From contig NZ_CP127175.1 of the NCBI RefSeq assembly GCF_030273315.1, positions 1-64,000 on the forward strand: a stretch of DNA of 64,000 bases. Reading direction: 5' to 3'. The stretch is from Natrialbaceae archaeon AArc-T1-2 (GTDB lineage: Archaea; Halobacteriota; Halobacteria; Halobacteriales; Natrialbaceae). Every line of letters begins with the position of its first letter. The stretch's first letter is position 1. The notes beneath the pieces were generated by a model. It was not told where the DNA came from and ran no database searches. It saw nothing but the letters and a program-made list of their open reading frames with translations. This document shows, in pieces, positions 61,412 to 64,000 of the stretch. The position numbers were made by a program, and so were the translations under genes.

Positions 61412-63919
61412 TCAGTATCCTGCCGTCTCGAGTTCGTCCAGAAACGCCGGTCGGTTCGCGTGTTTCTGTCGGAGATGCTCGACGAACGCCGCCAGCTCCT
61501 CGTCGAGCCCGAGCGCTTCCATCTCGTGCAAGTGCTCGATACCCGTCCGGTAGTGGTCACGTCCGGTGTCGTTCGCCAGGTACGGTTCCAGCAGATCCCG
61601 GTACGCCTCGAAGTACGCGTCCGGATCGGCAGCAGCGACGGGCTCACGGTACTGCCGGAGCGTCTCCAGATCGTCACTCTCTAGCACTCGTTCGAGGGCG
61701 TTCTCGAGGTCTCCTTCTCGAACCGAGAGCTCGATCAGTCGGTCGGGATCGAGCCGGCCGAGTTGGGTACGCAGCCCGTGCGAGATCGATTCCCACTCCT
61801 CGGCTGTACAGGCCGATCGCAGGTCGTCGTAGGCGTCCCAGTCCTCGAAGCGAACGAACAGCGTCCGCAGGCGCTCGCGATAGCGCTCGTCGTCGCGTCC
61901 CCGGTAGAACTCGGCTGCGAGCCGATGGACGTCCGGCGAGTGCGGGAACGCCTCCAGTCCCTCCTCGATGACCTCCTGCGCTCGTTCGTCCTGCCCGTCG
62001 GCTCGCAGCACGTCGACGTACTGGCGATAGAACGCGCTGTGTTCGGTGTAGACGTCCTCGAGGACGGCCTGTCGCTGCTCGCGGTCCTCGAGTTCCGAGA
62101 GAATCCATAGATACGTCGAGAGGAGCTGTTGCTCGCCCACGGAGAGCGCCGGCTGTTGCCCGCGTGCATCGACGGCTCGAGACGCGGTCGTCCCCGCGTC
62201 CGTTTCCGATTGCGCCTCCGTCTCCTCGAGGATCGTCGCGAGCGTCTCACCGACGAAGTCGGTCACCTCGAGCGGACCGACGTCGAGACGGTCGATATCC
62301 AGGTCGCCACCGGTGAACAGCTCGACCTCGAGACGCCACTGGGTCGGATCCGGACGTCTCTCACCTGTACCTGTATCGACCTCACCGTCGATATCCGCCT
62401 GCGACGTATCGTCCTCCGATCCGGACCCGGCTGCAGCGGCTTCTCCCGTCTCACCACCGACGATCCCCTCCAGCGCTGGAAGGTCCGCCTGGACGAGCGA
62501 GAGGAGAGACTCGAGGTCGGTGGCCGTGGTACACGCCTCACGGAGCGCGCCGTCGTAGTACTCCCGGACGAAGCGGAACTCGGCAGTCCTGTACTGCTCG
62601 TAGAGATACTCGAGGTGCTCACACACCGTTTCGTGATCGAACGACGCCTCGCGAACACACGCAGCGTAGGCATCGATAGCAGCCTCGAGCTGACGGCCGT
62701 AGTGGCCGCTGCTGTCGTCGATCCGTTCCAGGTTCTCGCGTATCGTCTCGGCCAGCGCCCGGTAGATCTCGAGTGCGCGCTCGTACTCGTCGTGTTGCCG
62801 GTACGTCTCCGCGAGGTCGTGGTACTTGGTGAACTCGAGATGGGTATCGTACGCGACGATCCCGCGGCGGTCGGCGGCGGTCTCGAACTCGCGGTCGAGA
62901 TCGCGTTTGTAGTCGGCGACGCTCTTTTCAACCGGCCGGCCGACCGTCGCGAGAAACCGCTCTCGAAGAGCGTCGTCCTCTGTGAGAATCTCGCACAGAA
63001 AGTCCCGAAGCGTCCCCACGTCCGCGGACTCGAGTGCCGACTCGAGGTCGGTGCCCGCCGTCGAGGGCTCGAGAGAGGCGGACCCCGACTCACTCGAGGG
63101 TTCGTCCGGAGTTGCATCCGCCTGTGACTGCCCGATCATCTCGTCGTATCGCTCTCGCACGGCCAGCAACACGGCCACGATGTGTTTGCAGTCGCCAGCA
63201 TAATCGTACGGACAGGAACACCAGCCGTCGAAGTCATCTGCAGAAAGATCCACTGTCGTGCGGTACTCCCGGCTCCCCCTAACCGTCGCGGTCACCTCGC
63301 GTCCCTCGACGGTCAGCTCCCGCACCCGTCCCTCCTCGACGTAGGAGACGCCGCGCTGGAACGTCTGGGCGGTACAGATATCCCGAATCGCGTCGCGGGT
63401 CAGCTTGCTGATCTCGTCGGCAGGCACGTCGGTGCTGGATGCGTCTCGACCTCCGGAGTCGGACGCCGTCGGGGACCACGACCAGTCCTCGAGTGGCACG
63501 CGGTCGGCGACTGCGGACAGCCCGTTCGCCTCGACCGCCTCGAGAAAACCGATGGCGGTTTCTTCAGGATCGACGTTCCCCCAGCCGTGGTGGGTGCCCC
63601 AGAACTCGGTCGCCCAGACGAGGTCGCCGCCGACGACGATGCCGACGTTCCCCACGATATCCTCCCGATCGCGATACCGCTTTGATGGTGGCCCACCGAG
63701 CCCATCCTGGAGTGGCTTGTTGTACGTGAAATCATCCCAAGCGTCCTCGAGCGAGCGGGTTTCGGTATCACCGACGAAATCCGCTGGCGGCGCGCGCTGT
63801 GGGTCGACCTGGACGACTTCGACCGGAATCGTATGCTCCTCGTGGATCGACTCGAGTAACTCGAGCGTCCGACGGTGGTCGACCCCGACGTCCGCCTCGG
63901 CGTAGTAGCGCAGTTTCAT
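61412..63919 (-). CDS. SWIM zinc-finger protein with helical repeats
   Basis: The 835-aa protein has an N-terminal alpha/beta part (KLRYYAEADVGVDHRRTLELLESI) that looks thioredoxin-like. A SWIM finger follows at about 220-245 (DFDGWCSCPYDYAGDCKHIVAVLLAV: CxC...CxH). A long helical region (about 340-835) has TPR-like pairs (YHDLAETYRQHDEYERALEIYRALAETIRENLERID...). SWIM proteins bind DNA or proteins, and some work with helicases. ATG 63919 is preferred; a longer start at 63949 adds ten residues. No partner gene is in view. Confidence 0.8.
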   Translation of the reverse strand: MKLRYYAEADVGVDHRRTLELLESIHEEHTIPVEVVQVDPQRAPPADFVGDTETRSLEDAWDDFTYNKPLQDGLGGPPSKRYRDREDIVGNVGIVVGGDLVWATEFWGTHHGWGNVDPEETAIGFLEAVEANGLSAVADRVPLEDWSWSPTASDSGGRDASSTDVPADEISKLTRDAIRDICTAQTFQRGVSYVEEGRVRELTVEGREVTATVRGSREYRTTVDLSADDFDGWCSCPYDYAGDCKHIVAVLLAVRERYDEMIGQSQADATPDEPSSESGSASLEPSTAGTDLESALESADVGTLRDFLCEILTEDDALRERFLATVGRPVEKSVADYKRDLDREFETAADRRGIVAYDTHLEFTKYHDLAETYRQHDEYERALEIYRALAETIRENLERIDDSSGHYGRQLEAAIDAYAACVREASFDHETVCEHLEYLYEQYRTAEFRFVREYYDGALREACTTATDLESLLSLVQADLPALEGIVGGETGEAAAAGSGSEDDTSQADIDGEVDTGTGERRPDPTQWRLEVELFTGGDLDIDRLDVGPLEVTDFVGETLATILEETEAQSETDAGTTASRAVDARGQQPALSVGEQQLLSTYLWILSELEDREQRQAVLEDVYTEHSAFYRQYVDVLRADGQDERAQEVIEEGLEAFPHSPDVHRLAAEFYRGRDDERYRERLRTLFVRFEDWDAYDDLRSACTAEEWESISHGLRTQLGRLDPDRLIELSVREGDLENALERVLESDDLETLRQYREPVAAADPDAYFEAYRDLLEPYLANDTGRDHYRTGIEHLHEMEALGLDEELAAFVEHLRQKHANRPAFLDELETAGY

Positions 63920-64000
63920 CCCTCGGTTCGGGTGCAGGTGCGAGAGCACAACACAAAACCGTCACGTCTTGCTCAAAGCACGGGGTCCTCGAGTGTCCAC

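Overview
The window looks like haloarchaeal DNA (class Halobacteria). The predicted proteins are very acidic and most of the DNA is GC-rich. Several genes have a TATA box about 27-35 nt before the start codon, as in leaderless haloarchaeal transcripts. Many families are typical of haloarchaea: thermosome, AglM/AglF-type sugar enzymes, ISH3/ISH8-like and IS1341/TnpB elements, a phiH1-repressor-like wHTH and HicAB. The repeat type and gene content would fit the Natrialbales, but I cannot name a genus from sequence alone.

Layout. 1-3.6 kb is a decayed insertion zone: a PPOX-fold protein, a small membrane protein with an orphan CRISPR repeat 18 nt before its start codon, and dead IS5- and IS630-family transposases. 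3.6-10.1 kb is metabolic: a haloacetate-dehalogenase-like hydrolase, an AhpD-like protein, an AmiS/UreI channel, a formamidase/acetamidase behind a palindromic promoter, and a divergent thermosome subunit with a His-rich tail. 10.1-14.2 kb is a graveyard: a broken nucleotidyltransferase-like gene, an orc1/cdc6 3' remnant and an ISH3 element cut by an IS4-family element. 14.2-16.7 kb carries two overlapping PQQ-propeller lipoproteins.

17.0-31.3 kb is a complete type I-B CRISPR-Cas locus, all read on the minus strand. The operon is cas6-cas8b-cas7-cas5-cas3-cas4-cas1-cas2, followed by a 107-nt leader and 74 near-identical 30-nt repeats with 73 spacers. 31.3-36.4 kb is an accessory island. It has a HicAB pair (hicA cut by a MITE-like element), a UPF0175/PIN pair, and a partly duplicated boundary sequence that precedes both toxin-antitoxin modules.

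36.5-51.8 kb is a surface-glycan (N-glycosylation type) cluster: two nucleotide-sugar dehydrogenases, a sugar nucleotidyltransferase, three glycosyltransferases, a flippase, a pyruvyltransferase-family protein, a P-loop kinase-like protein and a large membrane protein. An AT-rich core (about 38.9-44.4 kb) suggests foreign origin. 52.0-64.0 kb holds a frameshifted Nudix gene, a DUF457 membrane protein, an IS1595 element, two TnpB (IS1341-type) elements with recognisable right-end hairpins, a pRiA4b-ORF3-like gene split by one TnpB element whose left end was then hit by a 245-bp MITE with an 11-bp target duplication, a PIN/RHH toxin-antitoxin pair and a SWIM-finger protein.

The points most worth following are the orphan CRISPR repeat, whose following nucleotides match the sequence upstream of the same gene (CreA-like geometry), the TA modules behind a duplicated boundary, and the nested TnpB/MITE insertion, from which the ancestral gene can be rebuilt.
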